This document shows, piece after piece, positions 44,362-53,405 of a stretch of DNA of 64,000 nucleotides. A model generated the notes under the pieces. It was not told the origin of the DNA, ran no database searches, and was given only the letters and a program-made list of their open reading frames with translations. Within the stretch, counting starts at the first letter, position 1, and each line of letters opens with the position of its first letter. This DNA is from Halothermothrix sp. (GTDB taxonomy: Bacteria > Bacillota > Halanaerobiia > DY22613), in assembly GCA_016841825.1 (NCBI GenBank), contig JAENYK010000003.1, positions 346,206 to 410,205 on the forward strand, written 5' to 3'. The position numbers were made by a program, and so were the translations under genes.

Positions 44362-46917
44362 ATGAAAAAATTAACTTATTCTATCTGGTGTATCTTGATG
44401 ATACTCTGTATACTGTCAGTCACCACTCATGCCAGTATTTCTTTTCCCGCTTTTATGTGGAAGGCCTATGATTCTGAACATTTCATTCTTTTTTACTATG
44501 AGGGATATGAGAGTCTGGCTCAGGAGACCCTATACTATCTGGAACAAAATGTCTCCAGAATAGAAAAATTAACCGGAAACGAACGTGATTTTAAGATCAG
44601 AATCGTCTTACAGGATGTTGGTTTAGACTCTAATGGTTTTGCTCAGCCATGGAATAACAAGATTACTCTCTTTACCAATAATCCCTTACCAGATAGTAGT
44701 CTGGCCAGCTACGACAATTGGTTAAGAATAGTTAGTGGTCATGAATTAACTCATATAAAACATATGAATAATTACTCTAAATTTGGCGCTATTCTTCCAA
44801 AGATTTTCGGAAATATTTTCTCCGGCAACAACTTTGTTCCACTCTGGGAGATCGAAGGCATAGCCGTTTATTCCGAATCCAGTGTTAGTAAATATGAAGG
44901 CAGATTAAATGACGGTTATTTTGATGCAATAATTGCTGCCAAAGCAAAGGCTGATAAATTGCCCAATATACTGGAAGCTAATTATCAACATGACCATTAT
45001 CCAACAGGTCAGTGGTATCTTTACGGTGGAGTATTTTTAAGATATCTGGCCGAAACCTATGGTGAAGATAAACTGACTCAATTTTTTGAGATTCACGGTC
45101 AACATCCCTTTGGTATTCTGGGAGCCCTCTCTCCCGATATCGGTATTGACATTGCAGCAAAAAAGGTTTTTGGCAAACCATTGAATCATCTCTATGATGA
45201 ATGGCAAGAAGCCGAGAAGAAAGAACATCAAGATTGGATAATTGATGGAGAACAGATTACTTATCTAGATAAAGGATATATAAGCTATCTCAATTCTTAT
45301 AATAATAAACTCTATTATGTTCAACTGCAGACTATATCGCCTTCCCCCGATACAACTGAAGGATTAACAAAATTAGTAGAATATGATCCCAATACCAGAA
45401 CCCAACGATATTTGGCTGCGATTCCTTCAGTTTTGGGAAACATTCATATCTGGAATAATCGAATTTATTATCTTACTCCTGAAAATGCCTGGGGCTATGC
45501 CAACGTTGATGATTTAGCCTTTGGCTCTACCGGGCTTCTTAAATATTATGATCTTAACTCAGGAGCAACTGTCAAACTCTTTCAAGACGAGGCGAAAGCC
45601 TTTACAGTTCTGGATTCTGGTGAGATCATCTACTCGAAGAATAAGAAAGGAAAGTTCGGTAGTGAAATCTGGAAATATAGGAATGGAGAAAAGGTTCAGT
45701 TAGGAGAGATCGAACAAATCATTGCAGAAATAGATATTCATGGCGATAACATTATCATTGTTAGCAGACCACAGGTCGGCTCCTGGAATATCAATAGTCT
45801 AACCTTATCTGATCTAAGTATCGAACCATTACTCAATACACCCTGGAATGAGAGCTCTATTTTTATTGATAATACCGACCTTTACTATACAGCTAACTAT
45901 AATCATGAATATGGAATTTATAAATATTCTTTCACCACTGGTTCTGTTACCAGGCTAACCCAGGGCGGATACGCTCATAATGGAGTACCAGTCAATGACC
46001 AACTGTATTTTAAAGCAATTACTGCAGATGGGGATGGTATTTTCAAAAAAATAATTACACCCATCCCATATGCTCTCACCAGAAGCGAAATAGAACAGAA
46101 AAAACCAATTGCAGAATTTGCACAAAGTTTAAGAGAGATATCTGCTTTCGAGACAAATTTGTCCTATATCTTCAAACCTGCTGGTAGATTCATACCAACA
46201 TTTTTGACAGGCGAAGATGGACTTAATCTTTTCGCATATAGTGTGGACTATTCTGATTATTGGGATTTTGATTTTGCATTCCAGACCAAACTTTTTATGC
46301 CTTTAGAGATGTCCCTATCCAATTATGTAGTTGATGAAACCGGGCGAAGAATTACAGATATCGCTATAGGTTACCCTGTATATCTCTCCCGTCAGTATGG
46401 ATTAAGATCTGTATATCTGACTGGTTCTACTAATTTTACGACTCATTCTGGCACTATCACGGCAGGATTTGGCTTCCCACGCCAAAACATTACCTTCAGC
46501 ATCTTTGGTAATCAAGATGGTGGTCTGAATGGAAATCTGAGCTACAGATATAAATTCAACGACTCTAATCTGCAATTAGAGGGCACTGTTTTCAATAAAT
46601 TGAATAGATCCATTATGACCAGAAGTCCACTTCCAATCAATACTGACCAAAATTTAGGAGTAGCATTCAGTGCTGATTATACACACAGACTACTGGAAGT
46701 AAACAAAGGTTTCTGGAATTCAACCCTATTTGTATCTGATCTGTATGGAACCCTATTTACCGAATCTACCAGTCTTGATCCTTTGCTAACCACTGTTGGT
46801 GGTGAATTAAAATTAGAATTGGGTATGGGGTGGGCAGTCATTACTGCTCCAACATTAACCTTTGGAGTTAATCTTAATGGGGATTACCGAACAGATTTTA
46901 CGATAGAACTGTATTAA
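44362..46917 (+). CDS. Secreted gluzincin-type peptidase + beta-propeller + C-terminal beta-barrel (outer membrane)
   Basis: An 851-residue exported protein. The signal peptide is residues 1-25 (ends THA-S). A peptidase-MA-like domain follows with the zinc motif HELTH near residue 128 ('VSGHELTHIKHMNNY') and a downstream glutamate candidate in 'LWEIEGIAVYSES'. From about 290 to 600 there is a six-bladed-propeller-like repeat of short beta-strands ('LYYVQLQTISPSPD', 'GIYKYSFTTGSVTRL'). The last 220 residues alternate hydrophobic and polar residues in 12-16 strands and end in FTIELY, with a terminal aromatic residue as in outer-membrane beta-barrels. The ATG at 44362 follows GGAGGTG by 6 nt. 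The barrel is inferred from pattern, not from homology. Confidence 0.78.
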   Translation: MKKLTYSIWCILMILCILSVTTHASISFPAFMWKAYDSEHFILFYYEGYESLAQETLYYLEQNVSRIEKLTGNERDFKIRIVLQDVGLDSNGFAQPWNNKITLFTNNPLPDSSLASYDNWLRIVSGHELTHIKHMNNYSKFGAILPKIFGNIFSGNNFVPLWEIEGIAVYSESSVSKYEGRLNDGYFDAIIAAKAKADKLPNILEANYQHDHYPTGQWYLYGGVFLRYLAETYGEDKLTQFFEIHGQHPFGILGALSPDIGIDIAAKKVFGKPLNHLYDEWQEAEKKEHQDWIIDGEQITYLDKGYISYLNSYNNKLYYVQLQTISPSPDTTEGLTKLVEYDPNTRTQRYLAAIPSVLGNIHIWNNRIYYLTPENAWGYANVDDLAFGSTGLLKYYDLNSGATVKLFQDEAKAFTVLDSGEIIYSKNKKGKFGSEIWKYRNGEKVQLGEIEQIIAEIDIHGDNIIIVSRPQVGSWNINSLTLSDLSIEPLLNTPWNESSIFIDNTDLYYTANYNHEYGIYKYSFTTGSVTRLTQGGYAHNGVPVNDQLYFKAITADGDGIFKKIITPIPYALTRSEIEQKKPIAEFAQSLREISAFETNLSYIFKPAGRFIPTFLTGEDGLNLFAYSVDYSDYWDFDFAFQTKLFMPLEMSLSNYVVDETGRRITDIAIGYPVYLSRQYGLRSVYLTGSTNFTTHSGTITAGFGFPRQNITFSIFGNQDGGLNGNLSYRYKFNDSNLQLEGTVFNKLNRSIMTRSPLPINTDQNLGVAFSADYTHRLLEVNKGFWNSTLFVSDLYGTLFTESTSLDPLLTTVGGELKLELGMGWAVITAPTLTFGVNLNGDYRTDFTIELY

Positions 46918-46926
46918 AGTAGAAAG

Positions 46927-46955
46927 AGCCATCAGAGCAAAGTCTGGTGGCTTTT
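46927..46955 (+). terminator. Terminator of the peptidase-barrel gene
   Basis: agccatcaga pairs with tctggtggct (one G-T) around 6 nt, followed by TTTTG on the plus strand, 10 bp beyond the stop. Confidence 0.75.
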
Positions 46956-47057
46956 GAGTTATTAGGAGTTTTGATTGTACATTGCACTTAATTTTGTGTT
47001 TAATCTGAAGGCACAATTATTATTCGAACTTACTCCTTAATTCACAGATCTCTTCAC

Positions 47058-47930
47058 CTATATCCAGGTCTTCAATTCAGAAACCAGAATGCCACTATAA
47101 CCAATCTTCACTCTTTTCTCCTCAGCAAAACCTAGATATGTCTCAATAGTTTCTTCATTCATGGAAACCTTATAGATATGCTCAAAATCGCCCTCTAAAG
47201 CGATATATATATCCAGGTTTTCGGGATCAAATATAAGAGTAGAAAGGGTAATCTTCTGAAGAGCGGATTGCAAGACTTTAAATCCTGTCATAATATCAAA
47301 ATTACCCATATTCTCTTCGATCCCCTGATATACCAGCTGATAACGTATAGAGCTTACATCAACAATCTGGTCCCAACTCTCTCCTAAGTGGTCGCTATTG
47401 TAAAAATTGGTCATTACCATAAAATTCTGGTCGTTTTTGATCAGATGAGTACCATCTGATTGAATTTCGACAATTAAGCACTGTCCATCTTTAGATGCAA
47501 TCATACTATGCAGTGGAAAACCCGGATTGTGAACTAATCTTTTCCCGGTTATAATCTTTTCCACAGCCTGTAGATCATCCACCTGGCCTAGACTCTCTAC
47601 AACTGAATAAAGATAAAGTGTTGGAATATCTGCAGCTTCACCTGTATATGGTTTATCAATGACCTCTTGATAATTTGAAAATACTCCCCGGTCATTCATC
47701 CCATTAGTATATACCCAATTACCTGAATAAAAAAAATTCTGACTAAATACTTTCCTTCCCGCATAGCCATCGCTAATCATAAACCTGAGCTCCACTGGAT
47801 AATAATCCAGATTCATTCCGTATAGAGTCCTATTAGAATAAACCGCAAAACTGCTGCACCCATAAGTAGTAATTGATGAAACCACCAGGAGTAACAGACA
47901 TAACAACAGAATTTTCAGATTATTCTTCAT
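47058..47930 (-). CDS. Secreted Ntn hydrolase of the choloylglycine hydrolase / penicillin V acylase class
   Basis: A 290-residue exported enzyme. The signal peptide is followed directly by Cys25 in YGCSSFAVYSNRTLYGMNLDYY. In the linear-amide C-N hydrolase (C59-like) fold the N-terminal cysteine, exposed by processing, is both nucleophile and amine base; 'R' in SNRTLYG and an 'NGMNDRGVF' segment with N and D fit the active-site set. Other C59-type features are 'PVELRFMISDGY' and 'VMTNFYNSDHLGESWDQ'. The gene stands alone, with an ATG at 47930 and a good GGGAGG. It could act on N-acyl amides, bile salts, N-acyl-homoserine lactones or peptidoglycan-derived amides; the sequence does not decide. 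Confidence 0.8.
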   Translation of the reverse strand: MKNNLKILLLCLLLLVVSSITTYGCSSFAVYSNRTLYGMNLDYYPVELRFMISDGYAGRKVFSQNFFYSGNWVYTNGMNDRGVFSNYQEVIDKPYTGEAADIPTLYLYSVVESLGQVDDLQAVEKIITGKRLVHNPGFPLHSMIASKDGQCLIVEIQSDGTHLIKNDQNFMVMTNFYNSDHLGESWDQIVDVSSIRYQLVYQGIEENMGNFDIMTGFKVLQSALQKITLSTLIFDPENLDIYIALEGDFEHIYKVSMNEETIETYLGFAEEKRVKIGYSGILVSELKTWI

Positions 47931-48074
47931 TTAGAATGCCTCCCTCGAGTTTTAATATTTAATTTTATGATATTCACCCTGATAATACAAAACACCTTTT
48001 TACTCAAACAAATTTTGTATCAACCACTTTCAACCTTACTATCTTCACAACTTATCCGAAGCGTATCCTTTTTC

Positions 48075-48115
48075 AAAAAAATAGTCTGAGACACTCAACA
48101 AGTTAAGTCCCAGAC
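48075..48115 (-). terminator. Second terminator downstream of the nitroreductase
   Basis: GTCTGGGAC pairs with GTCTCAGAC (one G-T) around a 14-nt loop and is followed by TATTTTTTTG on the minus strand. It is 120 bp below the first terminator; the 115 bp between might encode a short transcript or be a relic (a 33-codon frame is open but without start). Confidence 0.75.
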
Positions 48116-48230
48116 CCCAATAATATTGATCTTGATCGAAATACCCTACAAAGATAGGTGTACATTATTAATTACACACATAAAGCTATTTTCCTTTATA
48201 ATATAGTTTTTTTAACTAAAAATTTTCTGG

Positions 48231-48263
48231 CAAAAAAAATACCCGGGATGTTCGTTCCCGGGT
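48231..48263 (-). terminator. Rho-independent terminator of the nitroreductase gene
   Basis: A perfect 8-bp GC-rich stem (acccggga with tcccgggt) and a 7-nt loop, followed by ATTTTTTTT on the minus strand. It lies about 95 bp past the stop. Confidence 0.9.
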
Positions 48264-48357
48264 TACTCCAGATATATTGATCTGCCTCAAAGATAGATTG
48301 AGCTAACATAATTGATCTTACTTCTCACTCACAAATTATAAAAACACAAATCAGGAA

Positions 48358-49158
48358 CTATTCCTCTTCATCAGGGTAAAAAAAGTTAAATCCTGATCTC
48401 CTTAAATTCTCAGATAATAATTTACTTCTCCCGACAACAAAGTCTTTTGAAAACTTCTGCTTAGCAATAGCCTGGGGAAGATTAAAAATATTATCATCAG
48501 CTAATTTTGACTTCTTCTCATCACTAACTCTATTCCAGATAACTTCCCTTTCTTTGTATAGTTCTTTAATTTGCTCATCACTCATAAATGTATATCGCTT
48601 TCGATGAACTACCGCTTCTAACGGTAATCGGGTACTCAATCGTGGATTCACATCAGGATGAGGATAACCAATGCAGACCATCCCTGCAGGGAAAGTACCT
48701 TCAGGAGTATCAAATAACTCCTGCAGATTGAATAAAAGAACATTACCATCATAAAAGGCACCCAACCCCATACTCTCAGCAGCTATTGTAATGTTATGTA
48801 AAGCAATAATTGCATCCCAAAAGCCGATAAAAAATCCAGTTGCCTCATTGGTATAAGCTTTTTCAGCATTGTTAGCCTGAAACCACCTTTGAAGTCGATA
48901 AGTATCTATCAGCGAAATAATGATTAAAGGGATCTTACTAAGATCATGATATTCGTCCACTATATTAAGTTGGTCTCTGGTCTCCCGATCATCAACTACG
49001 AACAAAGAATAAGTCTGAAGATTTCCACCAGTCGCAGCTCTGACACCAGCGTTTAACAAAGTCTCCACTATATCAGCAGGTATCTCTCGATCCTCAAATT
49101 GACGAATCGATCTATGATTCAGCAGACAATCTACAACTTCATTGAGATTCTTTGACAA
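48358..49158 (-). CDS. Nitroreductase-family flavoprotein
   Basis: A 266-residue FMN-dependent oxidoreductase. Family features are 'LLNHRSIRQFEDREIPADIV' (phosphate-binding arginines in the N-terminal segment), 'GVRAATGGNLQTYSLFVVDD' and 'ESMGLGAFYDGNV'. The start is a TTG at 49158 with GGGGGGA upstream. Such enzymes reduce nitro compounds, quinones or flavins with NAD(P)H. It is monocistronic, with a terminator after it. The physiological substrate is unknown. Confidence 0.9.
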   Translation of the reverse strand: MSKNLNEVVDCLLNHRSIRQFEDREIPADIVETLLNAGVRAATGGNLQTYSLFVVDDRETRDQLNIVDEYHDLSKIPLIIISLIDTYRLQRWFQANNAEKAYTNEATGFFIGFWDAIIALHNITIAAESMGLGAFYDGNVLLFNLQELFDTPEGTFPAGMVCIGYPHPDVNPRLSTRLPLEAVVHRKRYTFMSDEQIKELYKEREVIWNRVSDEKKSKLADDNIFNLPQAIAKQKFSKDFVVGRSKLLSENLRRSGFNFFYPDEEE

Positions 49159-49319
49159 ACAAATCCCCCCTAAATAAATCTAATCAAGTCTGGTCAATTC
49201 AGAAATTTTCTTCTCTTACATAAACATTTTTAAGTAAATTACCTTCACTGAAATAAGGTCATCTGAGCCTCAATAAACTGTGACCTGACAAAATATTTAG
49301 AAAAATTAACTCTGCTCTA

Positions 49320-49348
49320 TTGACAGGCTACTTGTTATGTGATATAAT
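49320..49348 (+). promoter_or_regulatory. Consensus promoter with no downstream ORF for 260 bp
   Basis: TTGACA at 49320-49325, 17 nt, TATAAT at 49343-49348: a perfect consensus. It drives the short transcript that ends at 49489 and may read through to the small acidic gene at 49611. Confidence 0.85.
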
Positions 49349-49354
49349 ATAATT

Positions 49355-49489
49355 GGGTAAGAGTTATTTTTATTAATAATTTTGCACTAGCTTATTGAGT
49401 ATAACATACTTTTACCATTAATACAAGTCTTTTTTTATTTTTTTGCATAAAATTTTTGAGGAATCCATAATTTTTGGATTCCTCTTTTT
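49355..49489 (+). ncRNA. Possible small RNA or attenuated leader, about 135 nt
   Basis: Between a perfect promoter and a strong terminator lie about 135 bases, very A/T rich, with no start codon plus ribosome binding site that leads to a frame of any length. Two readings are possible: a stand-alone small RNA, or a leader that attenuates expression of the small acidic protein at 49611-49841. I did not recognise a riboswitch family. The upstream bases 49159-49320 show nothing further. Confidence 0.55.
49458..49489 (+). terminator. Terminator ending the 135-nt orphan unit
   Basis: A perfect 9-bp stem (gaggaatcc with ggattcctc), a 9-nt loop and then TTTTTC on the plus strand. Confidence 0.9.
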
Positions 49490-49610
49490 CATTTTAATTA
49501 TTCAAATCTCAGACCTACAGGTATAGCTATTATCAAATAATCAAAAACTAAACATATCGCAACACCAGGTTGGTACTATACTATCAAACAAGTCCAAAGG
49601 AGGTAATTCT

Positions 49611-49841
49611 ATGAGTGATTCACGCAGACCTGACATAGTAGATGGAGATGACTTTGAATATCCTTCCAACTTAGATTTTTTTGAAGGTTTCGGGGAGTAT
49701 TACACCGGAGACACTGAAAATGCAGATGAGATTGCCAAAACAACAAACTACAAGAATTCAGATCAGATTGGAGAACTGTATAATAATGATTTGAGTGATC
49801 TCGAAACAGGGTTTGATATGCTGCCATATGTTTCAGAATAA
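49611..49841 (+). CDS. Small acidic hypothetical protein
   Basis: A 76-residue protein rich in aspartate and glutamate (about a quarter of residues), without signal peptide, cysteine or membrane segment. An exact AAAGGAGG lies 8 nt before the ATG, so it is very likely translated. It begins MSDSRRPDIVDGDDFEYPSN and continues with a tyrosine-rich middle. I do not recognise the family. It may be controlled by the promoter-terminator unit 120 bp upstream. An inverted repeat at 49906-49961 follows. Confidence 0.7.
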   Translation: MSDSRRPDIVDGDDFEYPSNLDFFEGFGEYYTGDTENADEIAKTTNYKNSDQIGELYNNDLSDLETGFDMLPYVSE

Positions 49842-49905
49842 AACTGACTGCCAAATTAATTAACTCTAAAGGTAGAGTCTTAAAACTTTTCCCCTTTGAA
49901 TTACC

Positions 49906-49961
49906 AAACAAGGATGGCAGATAATCACCATCAAACTGGCATGATTTGTCCATCCTTGTTT
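49906..49961. terminator. Inverted repeat between convergent genes
   Basis: aaacaaggatgg pairs exactly with ccatccttgttt across 32 nt, within which ATCACC/GGCAT-type pairing is possible. It lies between the small acidic gene (plus) and the end of the antiporter operon (minus) and could serve both. Confidence 0.6.
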
Positions 49962-49985
49962 ATGTTAAAAGCTAACCTTCCTGTA

Positions 49986-51560
49986 CTAAACCATTATAGC
50001 AATATATGTCCACAAAATTAAGATCGTAAGCACAATCCACACAAGATAATGTTGAACATTCCCGGAATGGAGTCTCTGAAGATGCTTTAAACCCAGATTA
50101 ATCTGCACCAGGATTATTCTTCTGGCATTAACAAAAACACCTTCCAGATCCGGTGTAATCTGTAAAATTAATTTATTGAGCTGTGGAAAACAGGTTATAA
50201 ACAAAATCACAGCCAGAATTATCGGCCAGATCCCCTTCCACAGATCTGTCCAATTAAACAAGTTCACAGTAAGGTCAAATCTGGAAATGACTAAGAATGG
50301 AAAGAGTCCAATCAGGCAGCAGACCAGACCTATAATACTCATTGAAACATATTGGTGCCATTTCACCCGCAAACTATTACTACTCTGCTTCTGATCATTA
50401 ACGCATAGAAAACCGTAATATAGTACTTTGATGAAAGATAAAGCTGTTCCAATTCCGGCAATCGTCAGTAGATTAGCTGTCAAAGAATTGGTCAGACCTT
50501 TTTTAATCAGACTTTTGCTGATAAATCCATTCAATCCCGGTAAACCCACTATAGAACCTGCAGCAATTAAAGTAATGATAAACAATGGCAAATATCTCCT
50601 TCCCCTTCCCCTGATTATCATCAGATCATCGGTCTGGAAAAGATCCATCAACAGTGCAGCCACCATGAACAATAAACCTTTATAAAAAATATTATTGATC
50701 AGATGATAGATCGCCCCAATTTGACCATACATAATCTGACTATTGATGCTGGCTATAACGTAACCCATCTGACTGATCAGATGAAACGCCAGCAACCGAC
50801 TCATCCGATGCTGTTTTAACGCATAAATAACTCCAATTACAGCAATTAACCCCCCGAAGATCTGCAAATCCATCAACGGTAGAAGTATAGCCAGAGAATA
50901 AATACCTACTTTAGTAGTGTATGCCGACAGGAAAACAGTAGTCTCTAGCCTGATCTCAGGATAGATTGAGGTCAACCAATAATGAAAAGGTATAACTCCA
51001 CCTTTAACCATAATCGCCAACCAGAAGAACAATTGCCCTGTATTAACCTGCAGATCCATGCCACCTGTATGAGCATAATTTAATCCAATCCCAATCAAAA
51101 GCGAGACTGTTCCAAACATCTGATAGATAAAATATCTACCTGTTAAGCTAAGACCGGCCTCACGAAACAAAATACAGACAGATGACAGACTAATTACCTC
51201 CCAGAAGATAAAAAAACTCAAAAAATCGCCAACAAACAGAATTGCCGCCGCTGCTCCAACCTGCCATAAAGTAAACATATAATAGAATCTATCTTTTTCT
51301 TTAGACCAGAGAAAGATATACACACATAGTCCAAAAATCAAAAAAGCATAGGTCAGAATATCTCCCGACAGGCGGTATGAGAATAGATTTAATTTAAAAC
51401 CAAAAAATTTAACCACAAAACTACTCTCAACGGATAAGAAATGATGATAAATTAACCCCAACAGTGATAGCAAGATGGGGTAGATCTTCGACCATCTCTT
51501 TTTACATAATATAACTCCTGGAGACAAAATTAAGATCAATATACCGGCTGATAAAGTCAT
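49986..51560 (-). CDS. Second MrpD/NuoL-like antiporter subunit
   Basis: A 524-residue polytopic protein of the complex-I-like antiporter superfamily, last gene of the Mrp operon. The characteristic lysine-bearing helices are seen in 'FFWLAIMVKGGVIPFHYWL' and 'STTKVGIYSLAI'-like segments (AYTTKVGIYSLAIL), with 'LAFHLISQMGYVI' for the loop. It is less like MrpD than the next gene and may stand in for the MrpA N-terminal half or be a duplicate. The ATG at 51560 follows GGGAGG by 8 nt; the ATG at 51575 falls within that site's run. Proton or sodium channel function is inferred. Confidence 0.85.
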   Translation of the reverse strand: MTLSAGILILILSPGVILCKKRWSKIYPILLSLLGLIYHHFLSVESSFVVKFFGFKLNLFSYRLSGDILTYAFLIFGLCVYIFLWSKEKDRFYYMFTLWQVGAAAAILFVGDFLSFFIFWEVISLSSVCILFREAGLSLTGRYFIYQMFGTVSLLIGIGLNYAHTGGMDLQVNTGQLFFWLAIMVKGGVIPFHYWLTSIYPEIRLETTVFLSAYTTKVGIYSLAILLPLMDLQIFGGLIAVIGVIYALKQHRMSRLLAFHLISQMGYVIASINSQIMYGQIGAIYHLINNIFYKGLLFMVAALLMDLFQTDDLMIIRGRGRRYLPLFIITLIAAGSIVGLPGLNGFISKSLIKKGLTNSLTANLLTIAGIGTALSFIKVLYYGFLCVNDQKQSSNSLRVKWHQYVSMSIIGLVCCLIGLFPFLVISRFDLTVNLFNWTDLWKGIWPIILAVILFITCFPQLNKLILQITPDLEGVFVNARRIILVQINLGLKHLQRLHSGNVQHYLVWIVLTILILWTYIAIMV

Positions 51561-51593
51561 CTCATTACCTCCCATCAGTTATCAATCAAAGAT

Positions 51594-53069
51594 CTAACTA
51601 TATAATACCGCCTGAATATATGTACTATTATCCCGAATAAAGAGCATAATCTCATGCAAAATTAGATGGATCTGGCTGCCAAATACAACCAGCAATATAC
51701 TACATACCACCATCGCTCCAATCGGAATCGCGAAAAACGGATCTATCCTAAACCGTTCTTCTAATTTTCTAGCTGGTTCAAACATAATAACCACTACACG
51801 CAAATAATATATCAAAGAAAGAAAACTACCAATAGCAATAATTACAGCAGGAATTACATACCCGGCATCAGCTACACCCATAATGATTAGCCATTTGCTG
51901 AAGAATCCATTCAGCGGTGGAATTCCAATCATCCCTAAAGCAAAAATACAAAACATGATACTCAGGAAGGGATTTCTCCAAAAAAGACTCTTCAAATCCT
52001 TTATCTGCTTGAGGTTCAGATGATAGATAAGCGTACCCGCGAAATAAAAAAGTCCGATCTTTAATACCCCATGATTTAGCATATGATAAAATGCTCCTAC
52101 CACACCCTGAGGTGAGATACTCCCCAAACCAATTACTATATAACCTATATGAGCAATACTCGAATACGCCAACATCCTTTTCAGATTTGTCTGCTTCAAA
52201 GCCATTAAATGCCCTATAAGAACACTTCCAACTCCTAAACTCATGAACACAATATTTAGTTTTAAATCATGAATATAATCAATCCCATAAAGAACAGTAA
52301 CAATCCGAATCAAACTATAGAGCTGAATCTTTATCATAACTCCCGAAAGCAAAGCACTAATCGGTGAAGGTGCAGAAGCATGAGCGTCAGCTAACCATGG
52401 ATGGAATGGGAAAAGAGCAAATTTGATACCAAAGCCAATAAAGAAAAATATGAATACCCCACCTTTAATTAAGGGAGTCAGATTTTGCATAAGACCTGCA
52501 ACAATAGCAAGATTCAAGTTACCGGTAGTTGCATAGATAATCCCAATTCCCCAAAGAATGATTAGACTGGCTACCGAACCTAACACTAAGTATTTAAAAC
52601 CTGCCTCTAAACCATGATCAGTTTTATCGTATGCCACCAGAGCATAGGCAACAATCGAAACAATCTCCAAAAATACATACAGATTAAACAGATCACCAGT
52701 GAGCAGCATCCCGGTTAAGCCAGCTTGTAAAAGATAAAACAGACTAAAAAAAGTGCCGTGATCATTTTTGACATACCCTTTGGAGAAAAGCAATGAAAAG
52801 AAGAAAATAATCTGCATAAACAGCAAAAAAAATAGTGACATCTTATCAGCGACCAGAATAATCCCCTTATAAATTGACCAATTACCCACTCTATAAACCA
52901 GAATATCAGAACCACTCTCCAGAAAGACTAACAGACTCAAACATGTATTGACAATAGAAACAGATAGAAAAATCAGAAAACCAAAATTAACCAGATATTT
53001 TTTTATAAAATGAGTTACCGCCGCCAAAAAGATTGGTGAGACAATTAACCAGATTAAGATATGGTTCAC
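51594..53069 (-). CDS. mrpD: Na+/H+ antiporter subunit MrpD
   Basis: A 491-residue membrane protein of the NuoL/M/N superfamily. Visible features: 'GMLLTGDLFNLYVFLEIVSI' with the conserved acidic residue, 'FKYLVLGSVASLIILWG', 'GIKFALFPFHPWLADAHASA' with the proton-channel lysine and the HPW signature, and 'MLAYSSIAHIGYIVIGLGS'. The GTG at 53069 overlaps MrpC's end and follows AAGGAGG. Confidence 0.93.
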   Translation of the reverse strand: MNHILIWLIVSPIFLAAVTHFIKKYLVNFGFLIFLSVSIVNTCLSLLVFLESGSDILVYRVGNWSIYKGIILVADKMSLFFLLFMQIIFFFSLLFSKGYVKNDHGTFFSLFYLLQAGLTGMLLTGDLFNLYVFLEIVSIVAYALVAYDKTDHGLEAGFKYLVLGSVASLIILWGIGIIYATTGNLNLAIVAGLMQNLTPLIKGGVFIFFFIGFGIKFALFPFHPWLADAHASAPSPISALLSGVMIKIQLYSLIRIVTVLYGIDYIHDLKLNIVFMSLGVGSVLIGHLMALKQTNLKRMLAYSSIAHIGYIVIGLGSISPQGVVGAFYHMLNHGVLKIGLFYFAGTLIYHLNLKQIKDLKSLFWRNPFLSIMFCIFALGMIGIPPLNGFFSKWLIIMGVADAGYVIPAVIIAIGSFLSLIYYLRVVVIMFEPARKLEERFRIDPFFAIPIGAMVVCSILLVVFGSQIHLILHEIMLFIRDNSTYIQAVLYS

Positions 53070-53404
53070 CCGCGTAACCTCCTTAGCTTATCAATATCCA
53101 GAGTATGATACCGCTTATATAATTTGATTGCAAAAGCCAACATCAAGGCAGTAGTACTAGCCCCAATTACGATAGCAGTGAGCGCCAGTGCCTGTGGTAA
53201 AGGCTGCACATAACTATCTACTTCAGGACGGATGATTGGATAGCTTCCCTCTGGTTTGTATCCAACTGTAAGGAAAAATATCAAAATTGAAGCTTCCATA
53301 ATGTTAAAACAGATCGCTAATTTGATTATATTTCTCTGTGTCAAAAGACCATAGAGACCCAGGATAAATAAGATAATAATTGTAGAATTAATAATCAGCT
53401 CCAT
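53066..53404 (-). CDS. mrpC: Na+/H+ antiporter subunit MrpC
   Basis: A 112-residue, three-helix homologue of NuoK. The 'LALTAIVIGASTTALMLAFAIKLY' segment, with its glutamate-poor but well-conserved helix, and 'NIIKLAICFNIMEASILIFF' fit the family. It overlaps MrpD by 4 bp and follows MrpB by 1 bp. Confidence 0.92.
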   Translation of the reverse strand: MELIINSTIIILFILGLYGLLTQRNIIKLAICFNIMEASILIFFLTVGYKPEGSYPIIRPEVDSYVQPLPQALALTAIVIGASTTALMLAFAIKLYKRYHTLDIDKLRRLRG

Positions 53405-53405
53405 A

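Noticed and set aside
47058..47930. Lipoprotein signal at TYGC in the Ntn hydrolase
   Set aside because: The cysteine is followed by the choloylglycine-hydrolase active-site pattern, and the lipobox fit is poor, so I read it as the catalytic N-terminal nucleophile.
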